Numbered from the stretch's first letter, positions 30,399 through 41,835 are shown. The stretch: 64,000 nucleotides of DNA from Rhizomys pruinosus (GCA_009823505.1 VZQC01000355.1:636891-700890); one strand, 5' to 3'. Notes: a model not told the origin generated them from the letters alone. Translations and numbers: made by a program.

Positions 30399-32829
30399 GG
30401 ATGGATATACAGGATGGATATACAGGAAGGATATCCAGGATGGATATACAGGAAGGATATCCAGGATGGATATACAGGAAGGATATACAAGATGAATATA
30501 CAGGATGCATATACAGGAAGGGTATACAGGATGGATATACAGGAAGGATATACAGGATGGATATACAGGATGGATATACAAGATGAATATACAGGATGAA
30601 TATACAGGAAGGGTATACAGGATGGATATACAGGAAGGATATATAGGAAGGATATACAGAATGGATATACAGGATGGATATACAAGATGAATACACAGGA
30701 TGGATATACAGGAAGGATATACAGGATGGATATACAAGATGGATATACAGGAAGGATATACTGGATGAATATACAGGATGGATATACAAGATGAATATAC
30801 AGGATGGATATATAGGAAGGGTATACAGGATGGATATACAGGAAGGATATACAGGAAGGATAGACAGGATGGATATACAGGAAGGATAGACAGGAAGGAT
30901 AGACAGGAAGGATAGACAGGATGGATATACAGGAAGGATATACAGAATGGATATACAGGAAGGATAGACAGGATGGATATACAGGAAGGATATACAAGAT
31001 AGATATACAGGATGGATATACAGGAAGGGTATACAGGAAGGATATACGAGATGGATATACAGGAAGGATATACAGGAAGGATATACGAGATGGATATACA
31101 GGAAGGATATCCAGGATGGATACACAGGATGGATATACAAGAAGGGTATTGGATATACAGGAAGGATATACAGGATGGATATACAGGTTGGATATACAGG
31201 AAGGATATACAGGATGGATATACAGGAAGGATATACAGGAACGATATACAGGATGTATAAACAGAAAGGATATACAGGAAAGATATACAGGATGGATATA
31301 CAGGAAGGATATACAGGATGGATATAAAGGATGGATATACAAGATGGATATACAGGATGGATATACAGGATGGATATACAGGAAGGATATACAAGAATGA
31401 TATACAGGATGTATATACAGAACGGATATATATACAGGATGGATATACAAGTTGGATATACAGGATGGATATACAGGATGATATACAGGATGGATATACA
31501 AGATGGATATACAGAATGGATATACAGGAAGGGTATACAGGATGGATATACAGGAATGATATACAGGAAGGATATACAAGATGGATATACAAGATATACA
31601 GGATGTATATACAGGAAGGGTATACAGGATGGATATACAGGAAGGATATACAGGAAGGATATACAGGAAGGGTATACAGGATGGATATACAGGAAGTATA
31701 TACAGGATGGATATACAGGATGAATATACAGGAAGGATATATAGGAAGGGTATACAGGATGGATATACAGGAAGGATTTACAGGAAGGATATATAAGATG
31801 GATATACAGGATGGATATACAGGAAGGGTATACAGGATGGATATACAGGAAGGATATATAGGATGGATATACAAGATGGATATACAAGATGGATATACAT
31901 GAAGGATATACAGGAAGGATATACAAGATGAATATACAGGTTGGATATATAGGAAGGGTATACAAGATGGATGTACAGGAAGGATATACAGGATGGATAT
32001 ACAGGAAGGATATACAGGAAGGATATACAGGAAGGGTATACAGGATGGATATACAGGAAGTATATACAGGATGGATATACATGATGAATATACAGGAAGG
32101 ATATACAGGAAGGGTATACAGGATGGATATACAGGAAGGATATACAGGAAGGATACACAGGATGGATACATAGGAAGGCTATACAGGATGGATATACAGG
32201 AAGGGTATACAGGATGGATATACAGGATGGATATACAGGATGGATATACAAGAAGGATATACAGGATGGATATACAGGAAGGGCATACAGGAAGGGCATA
32301 CAGGATGGATATGCAGGAGGGATATACAGGAGGGGTATACAGGAAGGCTATACAGGAAGGCTATACAGGAAGGATATACAGGATGGATATACAGGATGGA
32401 TATACAGGAAGGATATACAGGATGGATATACAGGAGGGATATACAGGAGGGATATACAGGAGGGATATATAGGAGGGATATACAGGAGGGATATACAGGA
32501 AGGATATACAAGATGGATATACAGGATGGATATACAGGAAGGATATACAGGAAGGATATACAGGAAGGATATACAGGATGGATATACAGGAAGGATGTAC
32601 AGGATGGATGTACAGGATGGATATACAGGATGGATATACAGGATGGATATACAGGAAGGATATACAGGATGGATATACAGAAAGGATATACAGGATGGAT
32701 ATACAGGTTGGATATACAGGATGGATATATGGGATGGATATACAGGATGGATATATAGAAAGGATATACAGGATGGATATACAGGTTGGATATACAGGAT
32801 GGATATACAGGATAGATGTACAGGAAGGG
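30399..32829. repeat. 13-bp minisatellite array, about 185 units
   Basis: The plus-strand consensus is GGATGGATATACA, with variants GGAAGGATATACA, GGAAGGGTATACA, AGATGAATATACA and GGAGGGATATACA. The array is about 2.43 kb and lies in Pnoc intron 2. The unit has no stop codon in any frame on either strand, and 13 bp x 3 gives a 13-residue period. It therefore shows false ORFs of 636, 575 and 487 codons on the minus strand and up to 237 on the plus strand. None has a promoter, splice or protein-family signal. Local higher-order periods of 39, 78 and 364 bp are visible. Confidence 0.98.
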
Positions 32830-32834
32830 GAACA

Positions 32835-33350
32835 TCCCTTCAAGGGGTCACCTGGGCTGTCCTTCCTGATGGCATGACTGTTTCTTTCTGGTTGGAACAT
32901 AGGTGTGGCTGGGACTGGAAGAACTAGGTGCTTGCCTGCTGGGGCTGAGGCTACTCTTCAAGCTGGAGCTGGGAGATTGACAGGTGAATTAGACACCAAC
33001 TCTACTAGGCTTCTCACATCTGCATATTTGCCTTAAGGAACAGCAGTTACTTGGCTTGTTTGGCAAGGCCCAGGACTTTGAAATACTACATCTTGAAAGC
33101 AGCTTTATTGACTTCAAAGGAAAAAAAAATAATTGAATTATACTGAATTTTATAGGAGAGCAATAGCTAACTAGACTGAAATTAAAAGAGCTAAGAAAGC
33201 AATTCATTTAATGAATAATAATTTAAGATTGGATTTGCACCATAAATTGGAAATTAAAAAGAGAAGAGAGCATTTTGGATGTTCATTGTAAAATTGTCTG
33301 CAATATCAAAAATGGATAGCAATGTACATGTTCAACAGGTGGTGAATAGT
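32835..33350. other. Pnoc intron 2, unique sequence
   Basis: AT-rich intron DNA right of the minisatellite; no repeat or exon recognised. Confidence 0.5.
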
Positions 33351-33355
33351 GAATT

Positions 33356-33357
33356 TG

Positions 33358-33401
<44 letters not shown>

Positions 33402-33402
33402 C
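33356..33402. repeat. (TCTA)n microsatellite
   Basis: About 11 tandem tcta units. Confidence 0.95.
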
Positions 33403-33465
33403 CATTACTCTCTCTATCTACAATCCATCAAATTTTTATATAAAGAATCACTGTTCTGGTTTGTT

Positions 33466-33702
33466 TTTTTAAAAATATTTTTAAATTTTTATTTATTTTT
33501 GTATGTGTATGAATGTACTGTATGCATGTAGGTTTGTGTGCCTGTGTCTTGCAATGCTGTGGAAGTCAGAAGAGGGCATCGGATTTCCCTGGAAATGGAG
33601 TTAAAGACGGTTCTCAGCCAACATGTGGGTGCTAGGGATTGAACCCAGGGCCTCTGCAAGAGCAGTCAGCGCTCTTAACTGCTAGGCCATCTCTCCAGCC
33701 CT
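33466..33702 (-). mobile_element. B2 SINE
   Basis: Reverse B2, flanked by ctggtttgttttttt on both sides (target-site duplication). Confidence 0.93.
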
Positions 33703-34068
33703 GGTTTGTTTTTTTTGTTGATGTGATTAAACACCAACCAAAACAACTTGGGGGAGGGAAGGATTAACTTCAGCTTACATGTTGGAGTTGGTCAAGAGAG
33801 AACTCAGGGCAGGAGCTCAAGGGGGAAACCTGGGGGCAGGAACTGAAGCACAGACCATAGAGGGACCCTGGCTTCCCCTGCCTTTGTTATCCAGCCCAGG
33901 TCCACCTGCCCAGGGATGGCCCCGCCCACAGTAGGCTGGACCCTCCTACATCAATTAGCAAAAAAAAATTAGAGGATGGGCCTAGAGGCCAACCTGACGG
34001 AGGAGATTCCTCAGTGGAAGTTCTTTCTCCTCAGATGACTCTAGTTTGTATGAAATCATCAGGAACTA
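33703..34068 (+). mobile_element. Rodent DNA-transposon-like repeat (URR1-type, name tentative)
   Basis: gatgtgattaaacaccaacc, then aacttgggggagggaagg, and ctcctcagatgactctagtt near the right end. Confidence 0.55.
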
Positions 34069-34144
34069 ACATTCACATTGAGACAACATGGAAACACTAA
34101 CCTGGTATGCTATAAAGTGAAAAAAGTAGGATTCTGTCTCTGAC

Positions 34145-34482
34145 TGCTGGAGTGTGACGGTTGATCCTCACCCTCAACTGAGTGCAGTTTAGACTCATTT
34201 AGGAGACACAATGCATGGGGGTCAATGGAGGAGAACCCCCCCCCAAAAAAAAAAACCCACCTGAATGTGGGCAGCCCTGTCGGGGACTGAATCAGAAGGA
34301 GGTGAGCTGAGCACCAGCATTCATGTCTGTTTCCTGACTGTGGACACAATGTGACAATGCCCCAAGTTCCTGCCACCATGCCTTCCCTCCAGGATAGACT
34401 GTACCCTCAAACATGAGTCAGAATAAATCCTTAAGTTACCCTTGCCAGGAGTTTTGTCATAGCAAAGAGAAAAGAACTAATA
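34145..34482 (+). mobile_element. Rodent interspersed repeat, second type
   Basis: gagctgagcaccagcattca, then ctgactgtggacacaatgtg and a right end agaaaagaactaatac. A related copy lies at 61835-62200. Confidence 0.6.
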
Positions 34483-34828
34483 CATGGAGTTAAAGGAGAT
34501 TTTAATTTTCTTTCTATGTGTATTGCATGGGAGTGCATTAACACTGGGAACAACGGTGTCTTGAGCGGATCTTTACTGGAAGGTGATAAAGAGTGAAGGG
34601 CACAGGGATCTGGTGGTAAAGTGGGAGGATCGCAGGGGCCCTAACTGGGAGAGGCAGCTCGCTTCTACGCTTCTAGCTTCTAGCTTCTACCGCTGTTCCT
34701 TCCTGGCCCTGTAACAATGCACAAGTCCCGTGACCTCTGGGAGAGGCTTGAGAATTTCGCTCAGGCTCAGGGCCTGCTCTGGAGCCGGATGGCAGGGAGG
34801 GGGTGGCCTCTCTACCTCCTGAACCTAC

Positions 34829-34976
34829 CTTCAAGTTGAAGCTGTCCAGGGCTGGGCGGAACTTCTCCTGGCAGGTGAGACAATCCCTTGGACAGCTGCT
34901 GAACACGCTGGAGAGCAGGCTGAGCAGCAGGAGGTCGCAGAGCAGGATTTTCATGGTGTAGCAGCCAAGTGAGAAG
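34829..34976 (-). CDS. Pnoc: Pnoc signal-peptide exon
   Basis: Start codon at 34954-34952; reads MKILLCDLLLLSLLSSVFSS, a classic cleavable signal peptide, then CPRDCLTCQEKFRPALDSFN and LK before donor gtaggt. That is 42 codons ending in phase 0, joining the exon at 15833. The 22 bases before ATG are 5' UTR, preceded by acceptor cctatgtttcag, so a non-coding first exon lies further right. The match to human and rodent PNOC is clear, including Cys21, 25 and 28. An ORF continuing past the donor (VGSGGREATP...) is intron read-through. Confidence 0.97.
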
Positions 34977-35104
34977 CTGAAACATAGGAGACACACGGCA
35001 GTTAGTACAGTCTCGGGAGGGGCAGGTCAAGACTGGAGACCCCCAACCCAGGGAGGCAAGAGAGTCATTCCTCAGTGAGGATGGGGCCAGGGGTCTTGGT
35101 AAGT

Positions 35105-35260
35105 AAGGTAAGCGTCAGATGAGCAGTCAGGTGCGATGGCGAACGCCTTTAATCTTAGCACTCGGGAGGCAGAGGCAAGCCAATCTCTGTGAATTTGAGA
35201 GCGAGTTCTAGAGCAACCAGGGCTACATAGTAAGACCTTGTCTAAACAGAGAAGAGGTAA
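35105..35260 (+). mobile_element. B1 SINE (old)
   Basis: gtgcgatggcgaacgccttt aatcttagcactcgggaggc, with a diverged tail. Confidence 0.78.
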
Positions 35261-35385
35261 GTAAAACTGAGGTTCAAGAATGACTCGAGTCATTCCTCTC
35301 CTCTTCCCGAGCCTCTGTAACCCGGATGGCAGTGCCTGTACCAGCTTCCTGGGGTCCTTGTCTGTTGCCCCTGTCAGATATGAGC

Positions 35386-36160
35386 TACTGCTATGATATG
35401 ATAGTTTCTGTCTCCCCCAAATTCATATGCTTAAAATCTATGACAGCAAGCTGGACAGACAGCTCAAATGGATTAAAAACAAGCAGGAGGGGGCTGGCCA
35501 GATGGTTTTGTGTGCAAAGTGTTTGCCGTGCTAGTGTGAGGACTGGAGTTCAGATCCCAGACACTCATCTAAAACTGTGTTGAACCACCTGTAATCCCAG
35601 TGTGGCGGAAGTGGAGACAGGGGATCCCCAGAGCAAGGTGGTTAGCTACCTAGACCAAGCAGTGAGCTCTGGGTTCAAGTGAGAGAGCCTGCCTTTCTGT
35701 ATAGAGTCTAGTTAGTGACTGAGGAAGACACTGAAGTCATCCCCACCCCCCCTGACCCAGCACACAGCACACACTTGCTCATACCATGCGTAGATACATG
35801 GATGCACCCCCCCTACACACGCACAAAACAAACCCATGTAGGATATTAGTAAAATATCTCCAGAGATAGAGCATGGCAGTACTGACATAATGAGCATGTT
35901 AACACCCTGCTAGTCTCATAATATGATAGCGTTATTGGGAGCTAGGGCCTACTTGGAGGGAGTAGGTCACATATCTCCTTGGCCTTACCCTGCATAACCC
36001 CCTTTCTCTGCTTCCTGTTTGCCATGAAGAAGCTCCCCCACCAGGAGATTTTTGCCTCACAGTTGGCCTAGGGACCATGGATGTTGACATTGTGAGCCAG
36101 AAGAAATAATACCCTCCTGAAGTTGTTGTGTCTGTCAGGTATTTGGGAACAATGACAAAG
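35386..36160 (+). mobile_element. Old interspersed repeat split by a SINE
   Basis: atgatagtttctgtctcccc at left and ggtcacatatctccttggcc, then gaagaagctcccccaccagg at right resemble an old LTR/DNA-type mammalian repeat. The SINE at 35490-35850 interrupts it. Family name uncertain. Confidence 0.35.
35490..35850 (+). mobile_element. B3/RSINE-type SINE
   Basis: ggggctggccagatggtttt, gcagtgagctctgggttcaa, CA-rich tail. Same family as 16913-17232. Confidence 0.65.
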
Positions 36161-36787
36161 GGTAAGATCATCTGAAATCCTAAACTTCTGGGCACTGGGA
36201 GTGGAAGGTGGGGCTTTCGGAAGGTGTAGCTCAGGACAGGGGGCTCCCATGAGTGGGATTAGCGGATTCATTAACAGAAACTCCAGAGGGTCCAGCTAGC
36301 TCTACCACCCTGTAAGGACACAGCACAGGGGAACCATTTATGACCCAGGAGATGGGCCCTCACTCAGGGTGGATTTCCTGGCTTCTAGAACTGGGAAGAA
36401 TTAATTCATGTTGTTTATAAGTTAACCAGTTTAGGGTATTTTGTTATCGTAGCCAAAAAAGACCAAGATTAAAATTGACTTCCTGAGCACAGGGCCAAGA
36501 TGGTCACATCTTGCTGTTCCACAGCAAGCGTGGTACCTGACATATGGAATCATTTGTAGAAAATGAATGGGGGAACCATTGTAAGACAGATGCTTAAGTG
36601 GTCAGTTAGCTGGACCAGAGTGTGATATGCAGAATTGCCCCCAAAATGCAGGAATTTTCTCCCGTTCCTCTAGATCCTTAGAAGAAGCCTCTTGAATCAG
36701 AAAGCTTCTTCCTTGGACTATCATTTTGGGTTGCTATTGAACCATCTTTATGTGGAGGACTACATGGGAAGAGCAACAGAGACAGTG

Positions 36788-37168
36788 CTGGTTAGAGTTA
36801 ACTGTCAACTTGACACTTTCTAGGTCACCTGGGAACCAGCTGGGTCTGTGGGTGTGTTTGTGGAGGATGGTCTTGACTGTTAATTGAGGTAGGAAGACCA
36901 AGCCCATCGTGGGCAGCACCATTCCCTGCGCAGGAGATCTTACACAGCAAAAGAGCCAGCTAAGAGCAAACGAGTAAGGCTGCATGCACTTGTCCCTGCC
37001 ACTCTTCACTGTGGATGTGATGCAGCTGGCTGCTCCCAGCTCCTGTGGTCATGTCTTCTCTGCTATGATGGAGTGAACTTGGAGTTGTAAGCTGAAATAA
37101 ACCCCTTTCTTCCACAAATTGCTTCTTGTCAGGGTGTTTTGGCACAGTGACAGAAATGAGATAGAACA
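36788..37168 (-). mobile_element. Rodent DNA-transposon-like repeat (URR1-type, name tentative)
   Basis: ctggttagagttaactgtca acttgacac at left and gtaagctgaaataaacccct, then ttggcacagtgacagaaatg at right: the reverse of the copies at 24750 and 33703. Confidence 0.6.
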
Positions 37169-37220
37169 GTGGCCTTCTAGAAATATCAACATTCTTGAAT
37201 GAGGTCATAGGAATGTACAC

Positions 37221-37374
37221 ATTTTTTTTTTGTCTTTTCGAGACAGGGTCTCCCTTTAGTCTCAGCTAGCCTGGAGCTCACTATGTAGATCAGGCTGGCC
37301 TTGAACTCACAGAGATCCACCTGCCTCTGCCTCCTGAGTATTGAGGCTAAAGGTGTGTGCCACCATGCCTGGCA
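37221..37374 (-). mobile_element. B1 SINE
   Basis: Reverse B1 from the poly-T to ccaccatgcctggc; flanks share gtacacatttt or gcacacatttt. Confidence 0.92.
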
Positions 37375-37387
37375 CACATTTTCTTTT

Positions 37388-37596
37388 TAAAAAAATTTTA
37401 CATATTATTTTCCTTTTCTGTGTATGAGTATATTGCCTGTGCTGTGCAATGTCCACGAAGGTCAGAAGAGGATGTTAGATTCCCTGGAACCGGAGTTACA
37501 GACAGTTGTTAGCTGCTATGTGGGTGCTGGGAATCAAACATAGGTCCTCTGCAAAAGCAGCCAGTGTTCTTAATGATAAGCCATCTCTCCAACCCC
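37388..37596 (-). mobile_element. B2 SINE
   Basis: Reverse B2: tgagtatattgcctgtgctg to taagccatctctccaacccc. Confidence 0.9.
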
Positions 37597-37609
37597 ATGA
37601 ACTGTATAT

Positions 37610-37613
<4 letters not shown>

Positions 37614-37658
<45 letters not shown>
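37614..37658. repeat. (CT)n microsatellite
   Basis: About 22 tandem ct units between a B2 and a B1. Confidence 0.95.
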
Positions 37659-37661
<3 letters not shown>

Positions 37662-37800
37662 TTTTTGAGACAGGGTCTCCCTGCAGCCCCAGCTGACCTG
37701 AAGCTCACTATGTAGACCTGGCTGGCTTTGAACTTACAGAGCTCTGCTGCCTCTGTCTGCTGAGTGCTGGGATTAAAGGCATGCACCACCACAACTGGCT
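37659..37800 (-). mobile_element. B1 SINE
   Basis: Reverse B1: tttttgagacagggtctccc to gggattaaaggcatgcacca. Confidence 0.9.
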
Positions 37801-38190
37801 GGACCGTATACATTTTTCTAAGCTCATCAAATTGTAGATTTAGATTTTGTGCATTTCACTATATGTAACTTTTCTCTTCATTTAGAGTCCAGTAAAGAGA
37901 ATAAAAAATAACTGTCTTTGTCAAACTATTCTGAGAAATATATGGAGTTTTGTGACTCAAATGCTGGCTGCAGACAGCTGGGGTCTTCTGAGAAGTGTAC
38001 AGTCTGTGACCACCCAAAACATTATATTGGGATCTGTGCCTTTAGTAATGTTCCTTGGAGACTTGTTTTCGTGACGAAGTTTGAGAGGGGTGGGGATGAG
38101 AAGGAAATGAACAGAGCCAGTCAACAGGAGAAAGGACAGCCCGCAGCGGAAGCCACCCAGCAGCCATGGTGACTAAAAGGATGTTCAGTA
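37801..38190. other. Pnoc intron 1, unique sequence
   Basis: Nothing recognised; an 84-codon ORF at 37918-38172 has no splice or family support. Confidence 0.4.
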
Positions 38191-38191
38191 G

Positions 38192-38428
38192 ATTTTTATT
38201 TTGGTTGGTGTTTCAGATAGGGTCTCATGTAGCCCAGGCTATCCTCCGACTCCCCGTGTAGCTGAGGATAACCTTGAGCTTCTGATCCTCCTGCCTCTAC
38301 CTCCCAAGTGCTAGAGTTACCAGCAAGTATAAACCAGCAAGCCTGGTTTTTGTGGTCCTGGGGATCAAACCCAGGGCTTTGGGCATGCTGGACAAACATT
38401 CTGCCAACCAAGAACCATCCCCAGCCCT
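38192..38428 (-). mobile_element. B4 SINE
   Basis: Reverse B1-like half (gggtctcatgtagcccaggc), then reverse ID-like half (ggggatcaaacccagggctt to accatccccagccc). Confidence 0.75.
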
Positions 38429-38429
38429 C

Positions 38430-39350
38430 AGCAGATGTTTAAGGCAATGAGTTAACATTTGAAGTGGAGGTTGAACATGAGTATTTGATAACAGGGAACC
38501 CAGGAGAGATCAGCTTGTAATGGCTGATAGCAGACAGGTGGCCTGGGGAACCTGTCCAGGTGCCCCAAGGTTAACACCTGCTGAAAAGGGGCATGGTCCC
38601 GATGGAACAGCTCTTGTGTGTCCTATAGGAGGGCTTCATCCTTCAGATGATGGGCTGTATTGAGCTAGTAAATATTGAACCCAGACCTCTATATCCATGA
38701 GCATGTCTCAAATGCAATTTATTTTCTTATGGAAAGAGCCAATGTCTTAGTTGAGATTTATTACCTTTTATTGTAATAGTCTCCTAATTAGTCCACCTAA
38801 TGATCTGGCCTCCCTCCAAGCCATCTCCAAATTGGATGATGTCACTTCATTCTTGAAATAATTCTGTAGCGCTCACATGTCAGGAGGCATTCCGAGGACT
38901 GGGCTGTGCCCTAGCTCCTGCATCGCCTCCTGCATGAATCCTTGTAGCACGTCCAGGCCCAGTGAGTTCTGCAACCCCTGTGTCAGATTCCTAATGTCTT
39001 TGTAGCTTGTGACTGGATGTTACCTCTGCCCGCAATGCCACATCCCTATGTCAGGAATGTCCCCTTCTGAGAAAGTATCCCTAGAACCCTGGCCTGAGCT
39101 TGACCAGTCTTCTCTGCTGCTGTGGCATCTCAAAGCAACACATCACTATGGGAAGCAAGTGAGGTTTAGGGGCCTCATCTGTCATGGGAACCAACCAGAC
39201 CGATCCTACAAAGTTGTGTCATGTGAGTTTTCTCATCTTGGGAGATGAGTCTTGGGTTCAGATTCTGAATTGAATCTGTCAGTGCCGGAAGCTGCCACCT
39301 GCTGGCTGTACTCAGCCTCCCAGTTCCTCGTTTGTAAAAAACAGACTGCC
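38430..39350. other. Unassigned, probably Pnoc intron 1
   Basis: No SINE or exon recognised. 38730-39070 has a weak look of an old mammalian repeat, but I cannot name one. Confidence 0.35.
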
Positions 39351-39352
39351 TG

Positions 39353-39554
39353 GGTTGGAGAGATGGCTCAGCACTGGCTGCTCTTCCAGACCCAGGTCTG
39401 ATTCCCAGCACCCACATGTCCATAAACATCCATAACTCCAGTTCCAGAAGATCTCACTCCCTCTTCTGGCCTCTTTGGGCTTTGCACAACACACATGCAC
39501 TTGCATATATGCAGGCAAAACACTCATACACATAAAATAATAAAAAGAAATAAA
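39353..39554 (+). mobile_element. B2/B3 SINE
   Basis: gggttggagagatggctcag to gcaggcaaaacactcataca and an A-rich tail. Confidence 0.82.
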
Positions 39555-39655
39555 TGGGACCATCTTAGTAACTCCATCAGATGAGCATCGATGGGTTTGT
39601 AAGCAGTAAAAATAGCACCTGACACATAACGGTAACTTTATAAAAGAAAGTTGTG

Positions 39656-39897
39656 GGGCTGGAGAGATAGCCTAGCAGTTAAGAGCACTGACTGCTCTTG
39701 CAGAGGACCCAGGTTCGATCCCCAGCACCCACATGGCGTCTAAGAACCGTCTGTAACTCCAATTCCAGGAGAACTCCAGTTCCAGGGGAATCTGAGGCCC
39801 TCTTCTGACCTCTGCGGCATTGCACGACACGGGTGCACAAACCTACATGCAGACAGTACACTTATTCACATACAAAAATAAATAAAATTAAAAAAAA
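39656..39897 (+). mobile_element. B2 SINE
   Basis: Nearly intact young-looking B2 with the local subfamily sequence gcattgcacgacacgggtgc acaaacctacatgcagacag. Confidence 0.95.
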
Positions 39898-39999
39898 GCA
39901 AGCAGCACATAGCAGTCACTCTAGAATGCTAATATTGTGCCCCCTCTTGGCTCTTAGTATATTCAATGCTGTGACCTTGCCTTCTATGTCTGTTTTTCT

Positions 40000-40108
40000 C
40001 ACTTGGTTGTGATTTCCTCCAGGGCAGAGATTCGTCCTATTTATTATTCTTTGTGCATTTAGCACTCAGCAGAGGATATGGACTGTAAGAGGTGCTCAAT
40101 AAAAACTG
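40000..40108 (+). mobile_element. L2 3'-end fragment
   Basis: tttcctccagggcagagatt, then tttagcactcagcagaggat and gtgctcaataaaaactgaa: the usual L2 3' end. Confidence 0.55.
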
Positions 40109-40109
40109 A

Positions 40110-41015
40110 ACTACAGTGGAGGATCTTAGGAGTCCCCCTCCCTTCACAGCAAATGCAGGGCTTCAGAATATCTGGATGCAGCTACCTCACCAGGGGATCT
40201 AGTGTCCTCACAGTACAGGGGCCACCTCAAGACCTGCACCACACACACAAAGGATCCTGTTTGAGGATGGAGAGGGAGCTAGTTTTATACTAAGATAAGG
40301 TAAGATGCCATTCTAAGCTGGCGGTCTGCTGTACATCCACTAGGGGACCAGTCACAAAGGGCTGAGATTTGTTCCATGACCGGTCTTGTGAGGGTTAAAT
40401 GAGAGTTGACAGAACAACAATGGAAAAGCTTCTTTGAGGTGAAAATACAGCTCAAGTATCTACTCTACAAAAAGGAATGTTCTAGAACACACACCAGTTT
40501 TAAACAAGCCTGCCTGAGTATTTTGTTATTTGTGAATGACTCTGACATTTTTTTACTCAGCTCCCTTTTCGTATTTCGTCGAAACATCGTAGAATTTGTC
40601 CAGAGCAGCACAGCTGTGCTTTCTACAGCCACACGATGGCGGTGGTCCCATGTCACTCAGGAAAGGGGCCCACTTTCTTTCCTGCCTAACCTCAGACTGG
40701 GATGCTTAATGCAGGCATTCACCCAGCTGATAAGTTGTGACAGATGTTAATGAAAAGCCTCCTGCTGAGATTACTCATGAACTTCATTAGCCCAGGCAAC
40801 TTGACATTCAGGAAGTGGTGGTTTGACCGGTATTTGTTATCTCCAATTCAAGGTAAATGGGATTTAGGGGCTCACCCCTAAATCCTGGGACAATTAGCCC
40901 TGCTCTTGGCTATGTGTAAAGGATAAACCCCTTTGGGGTGGGTTTTGATGAGAACTTGCCAAATATATTCAGCTTTAGCTAGGCTCTCCCCCATTCCTGA
41001 ACGCCTCTCTTCCAT
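40110..41015. other. Unassigned, probably Pnoc intron 1
   Basis: No repeat or exon recognised. A 114-codon plus-strand ORF at 40406-40750 has no family match that I know. Confidence 0.4.
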
Positions 41016-41020
41016 CCTTA

Positions 41021-41238
41021 CTCTCCTCCTCCTCTTCCTCCTTCCCCTCTTCCTCCCCTTCTTCCTCCTCTTTTTCTTCTTCCTCCTTTTCCTCTTCTTC
41101 CTCCTCCTCCTCTTCCTCTTTCTCCTCCTCTTTCTCTCCCTCCTCCTCCTCCCCCTTCCTTCTCCTTCTCCTTCTCCTTCTCCTTCTCCTTCTCCTCCTC
41201 CTCCTGCTTCTCCTCCTCCTCCCCCTCCTCCTTCTTTT
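41021..41238. repeat. Polypyrimidine tract, 218 nt with one purine
   Basis: Only C and T from 41021 to 41205, one G at 41206, then C and T again to 41238. Includes (ctt ctc)n mirror-symmetric stretches. It reads as polypurine on the Pnoc strand. The 148-codon Arg/Lys/Gly-rich and 107-codon Leu/Phe/Pro-rich ORFs across it are low-complexity artefacts. Confidence 0.97.
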
Positions 41239-41240
41239 AG

Positions 41241-41335
41241 AGACAGTCTCATGTAGCCCAGGCTTGCTCTGAAGTCATGCTCCTCCAACCTCAGCCTCCT
41301 TAGTTGACGACCACAGGGTACCACCTCACTCCTGC
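41241..41335 (-). mobile_element. B1/B4 SINE fragment
   Basis: agagacagtctcatgtagcc caggcttgctctgaag to cgaccacagggtaccacc. The polypyrimidine tract sits where its A tail would be. Confidence 0.6.
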
Positions 41336-41621
41336 ACCCTCGCTCTTAATTAGTGCCATGTGTACTAGATGCTATTTATCTTCCCTCCCCCCCCTGCAAT
41401 TTGAAGGAACCACAAGACAGGAACAACAACACGGTCCCATCTCGCAGGCCCTCTGCTGTTTTTCAGTAGGACTCTTGTAAGCAAAAGCTCAAGAATCTAT
41501 GGACATACATCACACAGTGGTCATTTGGTGCCTTCTGTCCCCCTCATGATAGCAGATCCTACACGAAATTACACTTTATAATTGGAAAATCCAGGAGCAG
41601 TTTTACTTTTTTAAAGCAATG

Positions 41622-41835
41622 ATTTATTTTTGAGATGGTGTCATGTAGCTCAGATCGGCCTCCAACTCACTATGAGGTGACCTTGAACTTTTGATCCTCC
41701 AGCTCCTTACCTCCCAAGTGCTGGGATTATAGGCATGTGCCACTGTACCACCGTTTATGTGGTAACTGGGGATTGAACCAGGGCTTTGTGCAGTATAGGC
41801 AAACACCGCAACAACTGAGCTGTATCTCAAACCCT
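41622..41835 (-). mobile_element. B4 SINE
   Basis: Reverse B1-like half (ttttgagatggtgtcatgta) plus reverse ID-like half (ggggattgaaccagggcttt to gctgtatctcaaaccct). Confidence 0.75.

Noticed and set aside
30261..32171. ORFs of 636, 575 and 487 codons on the minus strand and up to 237 codons on the plus strand
   Set aside because: All are translations of the 13-bp satellite, which lacks stops in every frame. No splice, promoter or family signal exists and they overlap one another.
34673..34828. Extension of the Pnoc signal-peptide reading frame past residue 42
   Set aside because: A good donor (aag|gtaggt) ends the exon, and the joined product equals the known 176-residue precursor; the rest is intron.
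40878..41324. 148-codon Arg/Lys/Gly-rich and 107-codon Leu/Phe/Pro-rich ORFs
   Set aside because: Low-complexity translations of the polypyrimidine tract.
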